A stretch of DNA of 64,000 nucleotides from Pseudomonas arcuscaelestis (GCF_016881005.1 NZ_JACOPV010000004.1:248001-312000), one strand, 5' to 3'; numbered from the stretch's first letter, positions 26,086 to 36,276 are shown. Program-made: numbers and translations. The notes: generated from the sequence alone by a model not told the origin.

Positions 26086-27123
26086 TCAGGCAGGCTGTAC
26101 CAGCTCGCCACGGTCTTCCTCGGCATGTACCCGTGCCGCGCGCTCAACCAGCAGTGGATCGGGCCGGTGGGCCACACGCAGGTCCTTGGCGGGATAGTCC
26201 AGCGAATGCAGGAAGTGGCGTATGCAGTTGATGCGCGCACGCTTCTTGTCGTCGGACTTGATGACCGTCCACGGCGCATCGGCGGTGTCGGTGTGGAAGA
26301 ACATCGCTTCCTTGGCTGCGGTGTATTCGTCCCACTTGTCCAGCGACTTGATATCGATGGGCGATAGCTTCCAATGCTTGAGCGGGTCGTCACGGCGCGA
26401 GATGAAGCGGCGCAGTTGCTCTTCGCGGTTTACCGAGAACCAGTACTTGAACAGCAGAATGCCGGAATTGCACAGCATGCGCTCCAGGTCGGGCGCCTGG
26501 CGCATGAACTCGAGGTATTGCAGCGGCGAGCAGAAGTCCATCACCCGCTCGACACCGGCGCGGTTGTACCAGGAGCGGTCGAAGAAGACCATTTCACCGG
26601 CGGTGGGCAAATGCTGGATGTAGCGCTGGAAGTACCACTGGCCCTTTTCCTGTTCGGAAGGCTTCTCCAGGGCAACGATACGTGCACCGCGCGGGTTCAG
26701 GTGCTCCATGAAGCGCTTGATCGTGCCGCCTTTGCCTGCTGCGTCCCGGCCTTCGAACAGCACGACGATACGCTGGCCGGTTTCCTTGGCCCAGCTTTGT
26801 ACCTTGAGCAGTTCGATCTGCAAATCGTGCTTGGCCTTATCGTATTCTCCCCGGCGCATACGGGTGCGGTAGGGGTAACTGGCCGGTAGCTTCGCTGCGG
26901 TGCTGTCTTCGTTGGAGCCGCGTGGGGCGGACGCGACCTTGAGAGCGGCAGGTTGCTGGCTGATCGCGACGATTTCGCTTTCAGCGGCTGCTACGGCTGG
27001 TTTGCGGGTGGTGCGCGCGCGCCGTGGGCGTGGGGTTGCAGGCTTGGCCGGGGCGGGGCTGGTGTTGGCCGAAGTATCTGGGGTCGGCACGGGCAGAGGC
27101 AGGGCTGTGGATTCTTCGCTCAT
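26086..27123 (-). CDS. ppk2: Polyphosphate kinase 2
   Basis: The product has 345 residues. A low-complexity Ala/Pro/Arg N terminus of about 80 residues, probably disordered, precedes a PPK2 domain: Walker A GRDAAGKGG (125-133), the lid/Walker B region VFFDRSWYNRAGVERV and the SRRDDPLKHWKLSPID block. PPK2 enzymes transfer phosphate between polyphosphate and nucleoside mono- or diphosphates. The single-domain form with this lid fits the ADP/GDP-phosphorylating group, which is family knowledge. It is monocistronic or leads the downstream hypothetical gene. Confidence 0.92.
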   Translation of the reverse strand: MSEESTALPLPVPTPDTSANTSPAPAKPATPRPRRARTTRKPAVAAAESEIVAISQQPAALKVASAPRGSNEDSTAAKLPASYPYRTRMRRGEYDKAKHDLQIELLKVQSWAKETGQRIVVLFEGRDAAGKGGTIKRFMEHLNPRGARIVALEKPSEQEKGQWYFQRYIQHLPTAGEMVFFDRSWYNRAGVERVMDFCSPLQYLEFMRQAPDLERMLCNSGILLFKYWFSVNREEQLRRFISRRDDPLKHWKLSPIDIKSLDKWDEYTAAKEAMFFHTDTADAPWTVIKSDDKKRARINCIRHFLHSLDYPAKDLRVAHRPDPLLVERAARVHAEEDRGELVQPA

Positions 27124-27353
27124 GTAGGTGGGCCTGTTGGTTTTTTCGAATTTCCACCAAATAGCATACGAGGGTGCGGCGAGAAGGTACTGATGTTGGT
27201 CAAAAGCCTTGGGGTTTCCCGGTGCAGGCGCCCGCTGAATCTCATGCTTCAGAGAGGGGGGCTTTCGCCCGCACTAGAGTCACCGTACGAAACATCATTG
27301 ACCTCCATTCTATTTTGGGGCCGTCTTGCCTGGATTTCGCTGGCATGCAACCT

Positions 27354-27716
27354 CTACGCCCGCACTCCGATGAATATGTCTAGATTCGTCGGCAATCGCT
27401 CGTTGACCACAAGGGATATCGCTTTTACTTGTTCGCAGGTTAGCAACCATTCTCCGCCTGGACTCTCTTCGAGACTTTTCCAACCAAGAATCCTTAAGAC
27501 TGCGGCTTCATGCTCGGGTTGAACGGTGAGTTTGTACTTCAACGAGTCGTCCTTAGCATCGTCGTCAAAAAAACCACTGATCCATAGATGCATAGCCGGC
27601 CCATTTTCGCCCGGTGCAGGCTCCGGAGGAGGATAAATCCCGGCCCATGAGGCGCCACCGTTTGGAAGCTGGTTCCACTGATCGTCCAAGGGTTTTTTCG
27701 GCTTGTCCTTGAGCAT
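27354..27716 (-). CDS. Orphan hypothetical protein, 120 residues
   Basis: A cytosolic protein of 120 residues, with no signal peptide. The start at 27716 has AAGGA at good spacing. The core holds ASWAGIYPPPEPAPGENGP and WISGFFDDDAKDDSLKYKL, an acidic loop-rich sequence, then ALNIF-like secondary structure up to LDIFIGVRA. Size, acidity and isolation resemble immunity proteins of contact-dependent or polymorphic toxins, but no toxin gene is nearby. Family unknown. Confidence 0.55.
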   Translation of the reverse strand: MLKDKPKKPLDDQWNQLPNGGASWAGIYPPPEPAPGENGPAMHLWISGFFDDDAKDDSLKYKLTVQPEHEAAVLRILGWKSLEESPGGEWLLTCEQVKAISLVVNERLPTNLDIFIGVRA

Positions 27717-27940
27717 GACAAATCCTTGTATCACTTCACATCGAGTCTCAGAGCTTGTCGTTCGGATCGGCCTCAGGTCAATTTTGCTCGGTAACCTAAA
27801 GTTTCAGCTGCGTTGAAACGACGAGTGCGCGTCCCGTTGTTACATTGAGGGCTTGAGGCGCGCAGGCCGGTTGCGCCGCTTAGCTTGTCGCTGCGGCGTG
27901 AGTTGGGCCAATCAGGAAAGGGGCAGGAATTTCAGGCAAT

Positions 27941-27968
27941 AAAAAACCCGCTCGAGGGCGGGTTTTTT
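27941..27968. terminator. Terminator downstream of tRNA-Phe
   Basis: AAAAAACCCGC-TCGA-GGGCGGGTTTTTT is an A/T-flanked hairpin that can work in both directions. It ends the tRNA transcript on the minus strand. Confidence 0.85.
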
Positions 27969-28009
27969 ATGTGTTTCAGATGATGCTGACACCACCTGAA
28001 AGCGAAAGG

Positions 28010-28085
28010 TGGTGCCCAGAGACGGAATCGAACCGCCGACACGGGGATTTTCAATCCCCTGCTCTACCGACTGAGCTATCTGGGC
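28010..28085 (-). tRNA. tRNA-Phe (anticodon GAA)
   Basis: A 76-nt cloverleaf on the minus strand. Acceptor GCCCAGA pairs with TCTGGGC, the anticodon stem GGGGA/TCCCC closes the loop TTGAAAA with GAA, the T loop is TTCGATT, and CCA is encoded. Confidence 0.97.
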
Positions 28086-28176
28086 AACGGGGCGCATTAA
28101 AAGGCTTTTTCAGGTTTAGGTCAAACACTTTTTGAAAATTTTTTAAATTAATTCCGTCGCTTACGATTTTTGGGGG

Positions 28177-28449
28177 TTATTCGGCAGGTGGAACGTAGCC
28201 TTCGGCCTTTTCGTATTCCTGGCCGGAGAAAAACTTGTCCATCTCGCCCTGGAGGAATTTGCGGTCCTCGGCGTTCATCATGTTCAGGCGTTTCTCGTTG
28301 ATCAGCATGGTTTGTTCCTTCTGCCAATCGGCCCAGGCCTTCTGCGAGATGTGCTCGTAGATGTCCTGACCCTTGGCACCCGGGTACGGTGGACGCTCCA
28401 GGCCTGGAAGTTCTTCGTTGTATTTGCGGCACATTACGGTGCGGGTCAT
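28177..28449 (-). CDS. yggX: Fe(2+)-trafficking protein YggX
   Basis: This 90-residue protein starts [10 protein letters not shown] with the conserved Cys7, followed by [11 protein letters not shown] and the [17 protein letters not shown] helix. YggX protects Fe-S clusters from oxidation and is usually next to mutY, which carries one. The ATG overlaps the mutY stop (TGATG), and AGGAGAG sits upstream, so the two are translated as an operon. Confidence 0.95.
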   Translation of the reverse strand: MTRTVMCRKYNEELPGLERPPYPGAKGQDIYEHISQKAWADWQKEQTMLINEKRLNMMNAEDRKFLQGEMDKFFSGQEYEKAEGYVPPAE

Positions 28450-29513
28450 CACGACTCTCCTGCAATCAAAACGTCGGCCGCGCGTTTAAGCAGTTTTTTG
28501 ACCGGGGCAGCAAGGCCCAGGCGCGGCGGGGTGGCGAGGTTATACCAGAGCCAGTCGGGCTCGGCCATGTGGGCCCGGGAGTCATCGACCCGGACCAGCC
28601 ATGGTTCGATGGCCAACTGGAAATGGCTGAAGGTGTGAGTCAGGCCGTCCAGCGCCTGGCGAGTGACAAGGGTAAGGCCATGCTGATCTGCGAGGTCGTC
28701 GAGCTGTTCCAACTGCTCCAGCTCCGGCAAACTCCACAAGCCGCCCCATAGCCCCGTAGAGGGGCGACGGTAAAGCAGGATGGCACCTTGGCCGTTTGCC
28801 AGTAGCGGCATCAGCGTGCGGCGCTGTGGTAGCTCCTTGCGGGGTTTGGGGATCGGGTAGCGAATCTCCTGACCCAACAAGTGTGCTTCGCAGCCAACCT
28901 TGAGTGGGCACAGCAGGCAACTGGGCTTGCTGCGGGTACACAGGGTGGCGCCCAGGTCCATCATCGCCTGGGTGTAGTTGTTGACTCTGGCGTGCGGGGT
29001 ATAGCGTTCGGCGTTGGCCCACAGCACTTTGGCCACCTTGGGTTCGCCCGGGTAGCCTTCCTGAGCGGTGTAGCGGGCCAGCACGCGTTTGACGTTGCCG
29101 TCGAGAATCGGCGCACGCAGGCCCATGCTGATACTGGCAATGGCCCCGGCTGTGGATAAGCCGATGCCAGGCAGGTCGGTGAGCTTTTCGACATCGCGCG
29201 GAAATTCGCCGCCGTAGTGTTCGACGACGATTTTCGCGGTCTTCTGCAGGTTGCGCGCCCGGGTGTAATAGCCCAGGCCCGTCCACAGGTGCAGCACCTC
29301 ATCCTCCGGCGCTGCGGCCAGTGCCTCTACGGTCGGCAACGCTTGCATGAAGCGGTCGAAGTAGTTGAGCACGGTGCTGACCTGGGTCTGCTGCAGCATG
29401 ATCTCCGAAACCCACACCCGATAAGGGGTGATGCCCTGTTGCCAGGGCAAGTCATGACGGCCATTGCGGTCGTACCACTCCAGCACGGCGCTGGAAAACT
29501 GCTCGGGGCTCAT
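28449..29513 (-). CDS. mutY: A/G-specific adenine DNA glycosylase
   Basis: This 354-residue enzyme removes adenine mispaired with 8-oxoguanine. It has the catalytic Glu region [20 protein letters not shown], the helix-hairpin-helix [12 protein letters not shown] with the downstream Asp ([10 protein letters not shown]), the [4Fe-4S] motif C-x6-C-x2-C-x5-C (in [17 protein letters not shown]) and a C-terminal NUDIX-like 8-oxoG recognition domain. It overlaps asmA and yggX by a few bases on each side, forming asmA-mutY-yggX. Confidence 0.96.
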   Translation of the reverse strand: MSPEQFSSAVLEWYDRNGRHDLPWQQGITPYRVWVSEIMLQQTQVSTVLNYFDRFMQALPTVEALAAAPEDEVLHLWTGLGYYTRARNLQKTAKIVVEHYGGEFPRDVEKLTDLPGIGLSTAGAIASISMGLRAPILDGNVKRVLARYTAQEGYPGEPKVAKVLWANAERYTPHARVNNYTQAMMDLGATLCTRSKPSCLLCPLKVGCEAHLLGQEIRYPIPKPRKELPQRRTLMPLLANGQGAILLYRRPSTGLWGGLWSLPELEQLEQLDDLADQHGLTLVTRQALDGLTHTFSHFQLAIEPWLVRVDDSRAHMAEPDWLWYNLATPPRLGLAAPVKKLLKRAADVLIAGES

Positions 29514-31762
29514 CGCTTGAACAGCCCCTTCAGCGCGTCCTTGAGTTCAGGGCTGACCTTGTCACCGAGTTTCTCATCGATCTTGTCGCTGAGTTTTTCG
29601 CTGACTTTGTCACCGGCAAGCTTGGCTGCAACTTTGCCCAGGCCTTCCTTGTCCAGGCGGCAGGCCTTGGCACCCAGCTCCAGCGGGCCACGGCAACGCA
29701 GTGGCAGCTCCAGGCCGACATAGCGCTGGCCGACCTGGCAGGCCGGATCCGGCATGTCGCGTTTGTCGCCTTCGACAATTACGCCCACACGGTAGTCCAT
29801 GCCCAGCACACGCAGATCAAGGTCGCCATGACCGTTGACGGTAAGGCCCGGAATACGCACCTTGAGGTCGGGGTTGCTGGCTACGCCATTGCGCAGTACC
29901 AGGCTGCCCTTGAGCTCCTGGAACGGTGTGTCCTTGCCGCGTGGCTCGCCGCTCAACGTCTTGCGGTTGAGGGTGGCGATGGCCTGGCAGAGTTGCTGTT
30001 CAAGGTTGGCATTGACCAGGATGCCATCGTTGATAACGAAGCTGGCATTGCCGTTAAGGGTGTCGACCAGGGCTTTTTGGCTGTTGCCGGTGGCAGTCAG
30101 GTTGCTGCTCAGGGTCAGCAGACCTTTGACCGGTGGGGTTTCAGTCTGGCTCTTGATGAAGTGCTCGACCGGTACCCGATTGACCTTGGTGTTGAGGCCT
30201 ATCTGCGGGACTGCCGGGCGCACGTCGAGGGTGCCCTTGGTTTCGAAGTCGCCGTCGTAGAGACCGCCGCGCAGGGTTTCAAGGGTGATCAGGCCACCTT
30301 GGCCCTGGGTCTTGAGGTGGGCATTGTCGATGGGCAGCTTTTCCAGCGTCAGTTGGCCGAAGCTCAGGTCTGCCTGCAGGTCGAGCTGGCGCAGGCGATC
30401 GACCGGCAACAGTTTGTCGCTGCTCCAGGCCACCTGGGTTGGGGCGTCGGGCAGCGGGGTGTTGCCGGCGCTGGCCAGGGCGCTTTGCTCCTTGCTCTTG
30501 ACCTCGGCCTGGCGCGCAGCCGTGGCGCTGGCGGCAGCCTCGCTCTTGGCCGGCATGTAGCGGTCGGCATCGAACTTGTCGGCTTTGAGTTGGATACGCA
30601 GGGCTTGCTTGGCGAAGTCTTCCACGGCCAGGCGGCCGCTGAAGGTGCTTTCATCCAGTTTTACGGCCAGGTCTTCCAGCGCCAGGCTGTTAGGGCTGCC
30701 TTGCAGGCGGGTGACCATCTCGAACTTGCTCAGCGCCGTGGCATCCGCGGTAGCGGGCAAGGTGCGGCCGATGCTGTCGAGGAAGGTGCGCAGGTCGATC
30801 TGGGCGATGGACAGGCCGCCCGTCAGTTGTGGGGTTTTGTCCAGATCGCGCACGTTCAGTTCGCCCAGGGCGCGCAGCTGGTTGGCCGAGAGTTTCAGGC
30901 CATTCCATTCGGCGACATTGGCGGCCAGGTCGACCAGCAACTGGCCTTGGGCTGCATAGGTCAGGGTCTTGCCTTGCAGAGGTTCACCCGACGCTTCGCC
31001 GCTAAGCTTCATGTCTTCGAACTGATAGCGCTTGAGGCGACGGTCGAAACGCAGCTCGCCGCTGAGCTCGGTACGGGTCTTGAGCGCGGGTTGCGCGGTG
31101 CTTACGAAAGCGGTCATTTTCAGCGGAATATTGACCCCTTCGTGCACGGCGCCGGTGGTCAGTTGGATGCTTTCAGCGCTGATCGTCTGGCCGCTGCGCG
31201 CATCACTGTATTGAACGCGGGCGTTGTTGACGGTCAGGCTGTCGATATCCAGTTTGACCGGACGCTCGTTGGCGTCGGCCTTACTGTCGGCCTTGGCGGT
31301 ACTTTCACCAGCAGGTGCGGGGGTGGCGCCGTCGGCGGCAGCAGTGGCTGTCGTCGGCAACGGTTTGCCGATGTCTTCCCAGTTGCCGTGGCCGTTTTCA
31401 TCGCGGCTCAGAATCAGGTTGAGGCCTTCGACGCGCACATCGCTCATTTGCACTTCGCGGCGCAGCAAGGGCAGGACGCGCACCGACAGGCCAAGCATCT
31501 GCAGATCGGCAAATGCGACTTTCGGGTTGTTCAGCGTAGCGATGCTGGCTTCATGCAGCTCCAGCCCCAGCCAAGGGAACAGGCTCCATCCAATATCGCC
31601 ATTGAGTGTTAGCTCAACGTGGGCTTTGTCGCGTGCAAGCTGGCGAATCTCGTCTTTGTAGTCGTTGGGATCGAAGAGGTGGGTCAAGGCAAAGCCTAGA
31701 GCCACAATGATCAGCAACAGCCCGAGAAGCACTAGCCCCAGGATTTTGCCGAACGCTTTCAT
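29510..31762 (-). CDS. asmA: AsmA-family protein
   Basis: The product is a 750-residue envelope protein anchored by one N-terminal membrane segment (about 7-28, ILGLVLLGLLLIIVALGFAL). An AsmA domain with repeated beta-sheet elements follows, including LRLDLQADLSFGQLT-type strands. A low-complexity Ala/Lys insert lies at about 150-170, and the C-terminal tail repeats KLGDKVSEKL-like units. AsmA proteins are thought to transport phospholipid across the periplasm. Its stop overlaps mutY by 4 bp. Confidence 0.88.
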   Translation of the reverse strand: MKAFGKILGLVLLGLLLIIVALGFALTHLFDPNDYKDEIRQLARDKAHVELTLNGDIGWSLFPWLGLELHEASIATLNNPKVAFADLQMLGLSVRVLPLLRREVQMSDVRVEGLNLILSRDENGHGNWEDIGKPLPTTATAAADGATPAPAGESTAKADSKADANERPVKLDIDSLTVNNARVQYSDARSGQTISAESIQLTTGAVHEGVNIPLKMTAFVSTAQPALKTRTELSGELRFDRRLKRYQFEDMKLSGEASGEPLQGKTLTYAAQGQLLVDLAANVAEWNGLKLSANQLRALGELNVRDLDKTPQLTGGLSIAQIDLRTFLDSIGRTLPATADATALSKFEMVTRLQGSPNSLALEDLAVKLDESTFSGRLAVEDFAKQALRIQLKADKFDADRYMPAKSEAAASATAARQAEVKSKEQSALASAGNTPLPDAPTQVAWSSDKLLPVDRLRQLDLQADLSFGQLTLEKLPIDNAHLKTQGQGGLITLETLRGGLYDGDFETKGTLDVRPAVPQIGLNTKVNRVPVEHFIKSQTETPPVKGLLTLSSNLTATGNSQKALVDTLNGNASFVINDGILVNANLEQQLCQAIATLNRKTLSGEPRGKDTPFQELKGSLVLRNGVASNPDLKVRIPGLTVNGHGDLDLRVLGMDYRVGVIVEGDKRDMPDPACQVGQRYVGLELPLRCRGPLELGAKACRLDKEGLGKVAAKLAGDKVSEKLSDKIDEKLGDKVSPELKDALKGLFKR

Positions 31763-32121
31763 GGGCGAGTCCTTGTAGTCCGATTCTAAAATTTAGCCGC
31801 AGAGTATAGCGCTGTGGTTGTCGTCACTGGAGCTAGTCGAAGGTTGATGCTTAATTTTCCTACAGCGCTAACAGGCCCAGATGGTGCCGAGGTTAACGTG
31901 ACCAAAGTTTCGACAGTGGAGGCAACGACAGTTCAGTTGCAGTGCAAAACACAGCATCAGTGTGCTTTCAAAGCCGCAGGCGAATGCTACTCTTGCGCCG
32001 CTCACACAGCCCACTGCGGCGAAATGTCGCGTTTTGTAGGGCAAAAGCGCCAAAAACGATCAGTTGCCGATAGGCCAAGATCGAGAGCCGTGAGCTGACC
32101 ATCTACGAGGGGAACACAATA
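31763..32121. other. Intergenic region, 359 bp
   Basis: It separates the divergent asmA operon and the OFA carrier. Beyond the ribosome site GAGGGGAAC before 32122 I see no gene, hairpin or repeat. The A-rich CACAATAATG at the OFA start is one base off the Crc/Hfq AANAANAA motif. Confidence 0.6.
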
Positions 32122-33783
32122 ATGAGTAGCAGTATCACGGCGGGCGCTATCAGCAATAGCCCCGGCTTCTTGTCGAAAGAGCGGATTATCGCCGCCCCCG
32201 GTTTCAACCGCTGGCTGGTACCGCCCGCCGCGCTGGCCATCCATTTGTGCATTGGCATGGCGTATGGCTTTTCGGTGTTCTGGTTGCCGTTATCGCAGGC
32301 CATCGGCATTACGGCTCCGCTGGCCTGCGCCCCAGACATGAGCTTCTTTGCGCGCCTGTTCAGCGCCGAGTGTGACTGGCAGATTTCGATGTTGAGCTGG
32401 ATCTACACGCTGTTCTTTGTGTTTCTTGGCTGCTCTGCCGCTATTTGGGGTGGCTGGCTGGAACACGCCGGGCCACGCAAGGCCGGCGTCGTTTCGGCGC
32501 TGTGCTGGTGTGGTGGTCTGCTGATTTCGGCGTTTGGCATTTATACCCATCAGCTGTGGCTGATGTGGTTGGGGTCGGGTGTCATTGGCGGTATCGGCCT
32601 GGGCCTGGGGTATATCTCTCCGGTGTCGACCCTGATCAAGTGGTTTCCGGACAAGCGTGGCATGGCTACCGGCATGGCGATCATGGGCTTTGGGGGTGGC
32701 GCCATGGTCGGTGCTCCATTGGCAGCGGCCTTGATGAACCATTTCGCCAGCCCCGAAGGCGTAGGCGTGTGGCAAAGCTTCGTGGTGATGGCAGCGATCT
32801 ACTTTGTGTTCATGATGGGGGGCGCCCTGGCCTATCGCGTACCGCCCACGGGATGGAAGCCCGAAGGGTGGACAGCACCGCTGAACAAAGCCAGCAATGC
32901 AATGATCACCCACCGTCATGTGCACGTAAGCGTGGCGTGGAAAACCCCGCAGTTTGTATTGATCTGGCTGGTACTGTGCCTGAACGTGTCGGCGGGCATT
33001 GGCATTCTGGGTATGGCCTCGCCGCTGCTGCAGGAAGTGTTTGCCGGCAAGTTGCTCGGTAATGATCTGAGCTTCAGCGAACTCAACAGTACGCAACTGG
33101 CACAGATTGCTGCCATCGCGGCCGGGTTTACCGGGCTTTTGAGCCTGTTCAATATTGGCGGGCGCTTCTTCTGGGCCTCGTTCTCCGACTATATCGGGCG
33201 CAAGAACACCTATTTCGCGTTCTTTGCCCTTGGCGTTGCCCTGTACGCATTGGTGCCGAACATGGGCCATCTGGGCAACGTTGCCCTGTTCGTGGCGGCG
33301 TTCTGCATCATCCTGTCGATGTACGGCGGCGGCTTTGCCACCGTGCCGGCCTATCTTGCCGACCTGTTCGGTACGCAGATGGTCGGTGCCATTCATGGTC
33401 GTTTGCTGACTGCCTGGGCGGCGGCAGGCGTGTTGGGGCCGGTGCTGATCACTTACCTGCGTGAGTACCAGTTAGCCCTGGGCGTGGAGCGCGCAGCGGT
33501 GTACGACATTACCTTGTACATTCTGGCCGGTTTGCTGGTGCTGGGGTTTATCTGCAATGCACTGGTACGCCCGGTTGCCGACAAATACTTCATGACCGAT
33601 GCGCAGTTGGCCGCCGAGCAGGCGCTAAGCCATGACCAGGGCAACGGCAATGCCCGTGTTCTGGAGTGGCATGCCGCCCCAGGTAGCCTGCCGTTGGTGG
33701 CCGCAGCCTGGCTGGCGGTCGGGGTGCCGCTGGCCTGGGGAATCTGGGTGACGCTGCAAAAGACGGCTGTGTTGTTCAATTAA
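32122..33783 (+). CDS. OFA-family MFS transporter (oxalate/formate antiporter-like)
   Basis: This 553-residue inner-membrane carrier has about twelve helices. The family signatures are GSGVIGGIGLGLGYISPVST, IKWFPDKRGMATGMAIMGFG and NIGGRFFWASFSDYIGRKN. OFA members move small carboxylates (oxalate, formate, pyruvate), but the substrate here is not predictable. The extended loop between helices 1 and 2 (CAPDMSFFARLFSAECDW) is found in a large pseudomonad subgroup. It is a single gene. Confidence 0.85.
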   Translation: MSSSITAGAISNSPGFLSKERIIAAPGFNRWLVPPAALAIHLCIGMAYGFSVFWLPLSQAIGITAPLACAPDMSFFARLFSAECDWQISMLSWIYTLFFVFLGCSAAIWGGWLEHAGPRKAGVVSALCWCGGLLISAFGIYTHQLWLMWLGSGVIGGIGLGLGYISPVSTLIKWFPDKRGMATGMAIMGFGGGAMVGAPLAAALMNHFASPEGVGVWQSFVVMAAIYFVFMMGGALAYRVPPTGWKPEGWTAPLNKASNAMITHRHVHVSVAWKTPQFVLIWLVLCLNVSAGIGILGMASPLLQEVFAGKLLGNDLSFSELNSTQLAQIAAIAAGFTGLLSLFNIGGRFFWASFSDYIGRKNTYFAFFALGVALYALVPNMGHLGNVALFVAAFCIILSMYGGGFATVPAYLADLFGTQMVGAIHGRLLTAWAAAGVLGPVLITYLREYQLALGVERAAVYDITLYILAGLLVLGFICNALVRPVADKYFMTDAQLAAEQALSHDQGNGNARVLEWHAAPGSLPLVAAAWLAVGVPLAWGIWVTLQKTAVLFN

Positions 33784-33949
33784 TCGATTCATCGCGAGGC
33801 ACGCCTGCTCCCACTGGGTCACAGCAACCCGGTAGAAGCGGGCAAGCCCTGCGATAAATTCCCCGCCACGCGTCTTCTTCGTTCCAAGCCTGACGCTTCT
33901 AGGCCTATAATGACCGCCTTTTTCGCCCAATGATTTTGCGGAGCTGGTG

Positions 33950-34543
33950 ATGGTCGAACGTAAGGCTTCCGTCGAGCGCAATACTCTGGAAACCCAGATC
34001 AAGGCCTCGATTAACCTGGATGGCAGCGGCAAGGCTCGATTTGATATCGGTGTGCCTTTCCTTGAACACATGCTCGACCAAATCGCCCGACATGGGCTGA
34101 TTGATCTCGACATCGAGTGCAAGGGCGACCTGCATATCGACGATCACCATACCGTCGAAGACGTCGGGATTACCTTGGGCCAGGCCTTCAATCAGGCCAT
34201 TGGCGACAAGAAGGGCATCCGCCGCTATGGCCACGCCTATGTACCGCTCGATGAAGCGCTGTCGCGTGTGGTTATCGACTTCTCCGGCCGTCCTGGCCTG
34301 GAAATGCACGTGCCCTTCACTCGCGCCTCGGTAGGCGGTTTCGATGTCGACCTGTTCCAGGAGTTCTTCCAGGGCTTCGTCAACCACGCCAACGTGTCCT
34401 TGCACATCGACAACCTGCGTGGGCACAACACCCACCACCAGATCGAAACAGTGTTCAAGGCTTTCGGCCGCGCCCTGCGCATGGCTATCGAGCTGGATGA
34501 GCGCATGGCCGGGCAAATGCCGTCGACCAAGGGTTGCCTTTAA
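33950..34543 (+). CDS. hisB: Imidazoleglycerol-phosphate dehydratase
   Basis: The product has 197 residues and is the monofunctional dehydratase without the N-terminal phosphatase found in E. coli. The duplicated metal-binding motifs are visible: [19 protein letters not shown] ([11 protein letters not shown]) and [18 protein letters not shown]. It catalyses the sixth step of histidine synthesis. The ATG at 33950 follows GCGGAG; a GTG just before it is less likely. It overlaps hisH (TAATG). Confidence 0.97.
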   Translation: MVERKASVERNTLETQIKASINLDGSGKARFDIGVPFLEHMLDQIARHGLIDLDIECKGDLHIDDHHTVEDVGITLGQAFNQAIGDKKGIRRYGHAYVPLDEALSRVVIDFSGRPGLEMHVPFTRASVGGFDVDLFQEFFQGFVNHANVSLHIDNLRGHNTHHQIETVFKAFGRALRMAIELDERMAGQMPSTKGCL

Positions 34544-35181
34544 TGCAGACAGTTGCCGTTATTGACTATGGCATGGGCAACTTGCACTCGGTGGCCAAGG
34601 CACTGGAACACGTCGGCGCCGGCAAGGTACTGATCACCAGTGACGCGGCGGTAATCCGCGAGGCAGATCGCGTGGTGTTTCCGGGTGTGGGCGCGATTCG
34701 CGACTGCATGGCTGAAATTCGTCGCCTGGGCTTTGACAGCCTGGTGCGCGAAGTCAGCCAGGACCGTCCGTTTCTCGGCATCTGCGTGGGTATGCAGGCG
34801 CTGCTGGACCACAGCGAAGAGAACGACGGCGTCGATTGCATTGGCCTGTTCCCCGGCAATGTGCGGTTTTTCGGCAAGGACCTGCATGAAGATGGCGAGC
34901 ACCTGAAGGTGCCGCACATGGGCTGGAACGAAGTCACCCAGGCCATCGATCATCCGCTGTGGCACAACATTCCTGACCTTGCACGTTTCTACTTTGTGCA
35001 CAGCTACTACATCACTGCGGCCAAGGCCTTGCAGGTGGTGGGGCGTGGTCACTACGGCGTCGATTTCGCTGCAGCGCTGGCTGAAGGTTCGCGCTTTGCG
35101 GTGCAGTTCCACCCGGAGAAAAGCCATACCCATGGCCTGCAGTTGCTGCAGAACTTCGCCGCCTGGGATGGCCACTGGTAA
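34543..35181 (+). CDS. hisH: Imidazole glycerol phosphate synthase, glutaminase subunit
   Basis: This 212-residue class I amidotransferase has the nucleophile Cys in [10 protein letters not shown] and the His-Glu pair in FHPEKSH. It forms the HisHF complex and supplies ammonia to HisF. The start at 34543 overlaps the hisB stop, and its own stop overlaps the DUF2164 gene (TAATG), indicating coupled translation. Confidence 0.97.
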   Translation: MQTVAVIDYGMGNLHSVAKALEHVGAGKVLITSDAAVIREADRVVFPGVGAIRDCMAEIRRLGFDSLVREVSQDRPFLGICVGMQALLDHSEENDGVDCIGLFPGNVRFFGKDLHEDGEHLKVPHMGWNEVTQAIDHPLWHNIPDLARFYFVHSYYITAAKALQVVGRGHYGVDFAAALAEGSRFAVQFHPEKSHTHGLQLLQNFAAWDGHW

Positions 35182-35444
35182 TGAGCAAGTCCAAGACCAA
35201 GGCGCCGATTATCACCCTTGCTCCGGAACAGGAGCGTGAAGCGCTGGATGTACTCAAGCGCTTTCTCGAAGACCGTTTCGAGCTGCAACTGGGGTCGTTC
35301 GAGGTCGCTGAGGTTCTGGACCTGTTCAGCAAGAAAATCGCTCCGCATTACTACAATCGGGCGATTTTCGATGTGCAGAACCATCTCAAGGAACGCTTCG
35401 AAAGTATTGAAAGTGACCTCTGGTCGCTAGAAAAAAGCAGCTGA
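35181..35444 (+). CDS. DUF2164 protein in the his operon
   Basis: This 87-residue, mostly helical protein (EQEREALDVLKRFLEDRFEL; LFSKKIAPHYYNRAIFDVQN) is recognised as DUF2164. Function unknown. It sits between hisH and hisA with an overlapping start, a position I believe is conserved in pseudomonads, so a link to histidine synthesis or to expression of the operon is plausible but unproven. Confidence 0.85.
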   Translation: MSKSKTKAPIITLAPEQEREALDVLKRFLEDRFELQLGSFEVAEVLDLFSKKIAPHYYNRAIFDVQNHLKERFESIESDLWSLEKSS

Positions 35445-35445
35445 A

Positions 35446-35507
35446 AGCTACCAGCTGCAAGAGAACAGACGCGCACGCTTGCAGCTTGTAGCTAGCAACT
35501 TGCAGCT
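35446..35507. repeat. Inverted AGCT(A)CAAGCTGCAAG repeats between DUF2164 gene and hisA
   Basis: AGCTACCAGCTGCAAG (35446-35461) has an inverted copy CTTGCAGCTTGTAGCT (35478-35493) with one mismatch, and a third partial CTTGCAGCT follows. They can form a long hairpin in the his mRNA, just before the hisA ribosome site. Confidence 0.8.
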
Positions 35508-35528
35508 CTTTTTACGAAGGAAAACAGC

Positions 35529-36266
35529 ATGCTGATTATTCCCGCTATCGATCTTAAACACGGTGCTTGCGTACGTCTGCGCCAAGGCCGCATGGAAGAC
35601 TCCACGGTATTTTCCGATGACCCGGTGAGCATGGCCGCCAAGTGGGTCGAAGGTGGTTGCCGTCGCCTGCACCTGGTTGACCTCAATGGTGCTTTCGAAG
35701 GCCAGCCGGTCAACGGTGAAGTGGTAACTGCCATTGCCAAGCGCTATCCGAACCTGCCTATCCAGATCGGTGGCGGTATCCGTTCGCTGGAAACCATCGA
35801 GCATTACGTCAAGGCTGGCGTCAGCTACGTAATCATCGGCACCAAGGCCGTTAAAGAGCCTGAGTTCGTCGCCCAAGCCTGCCGCGCCTTTCCAGGCAAG
35901 GTTATCGTCGGCCTGGATGCCAAAGACGGTTTCGTTGCCACCGATGGCTGGGCAGAAGTCAGCTCGGTGCAAGTCATTGACCTGGCCAAGCGGTTCGAAG
36001 CCGACGGCGTCTCGGCCATTGTCTACACCGACATTGCCAAAGACGGCATGATGCAGGGCTGCAATGTACCGTTCACGGCGGCACTGGCCGCGGCTACCAA
36101 GATTCCGGTGATTGCTTCCGGTGGTATCCACAACCTGGGTGACATCAAGGCCCTGCTCGACGCCAAGGCGCCGGGCATCATCGGCGCGATCACCGGCCGG
36201 GCCATCTACGAAGGCACCCTGGATGTCGCCGAGGCGCAAGCCTTCTGCGACAGCTACAAAGGCTGA
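35529..36266 (+). CDS. hisA: ProFAR isomerase
   Basis: This 245-residue (beta-alpha)8 barrel has the catalytic Asp8 in IPAIDLKHG and the second Asp in VGLDAKDG. It isomerises ProFAR to PRFAR in histidine synthesis. It follows the repeat hairpin and lies 10 bp before hisF. Confidence 0.97.
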   Translation: MLIIPAIDLKHGACVRLRQGRMEDSTVFSDDPVSMAAKWVEGGCRRLHLVDLNGAFEGQPVNGEVVTAIAKRYPNLPIQIGGGIRSLETIEHYVKAGVSYVIIGTKAVKEPEFVAQACRAFPGKVIVGLDAKDGFVATDGWAEVSSVQVIDLAKRFEADGVSAIVYTDIAKDGMMQGCNVPFTAALAAATKIPVIASGGIHNLGDIKALLDAKAPGIIGAITGRAIYEGTLDVAEAQAFCDSYKG

Positions 36267-36276
36267 GGACTCCCAC

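Noticed and set aside
28740..29310. Long opposite-strand frames over mutY, asmA and other genes
   Set aside because: These are composition-driven shadows: high-GC codon bias gives open antisense frames without ribosome sites or domains.
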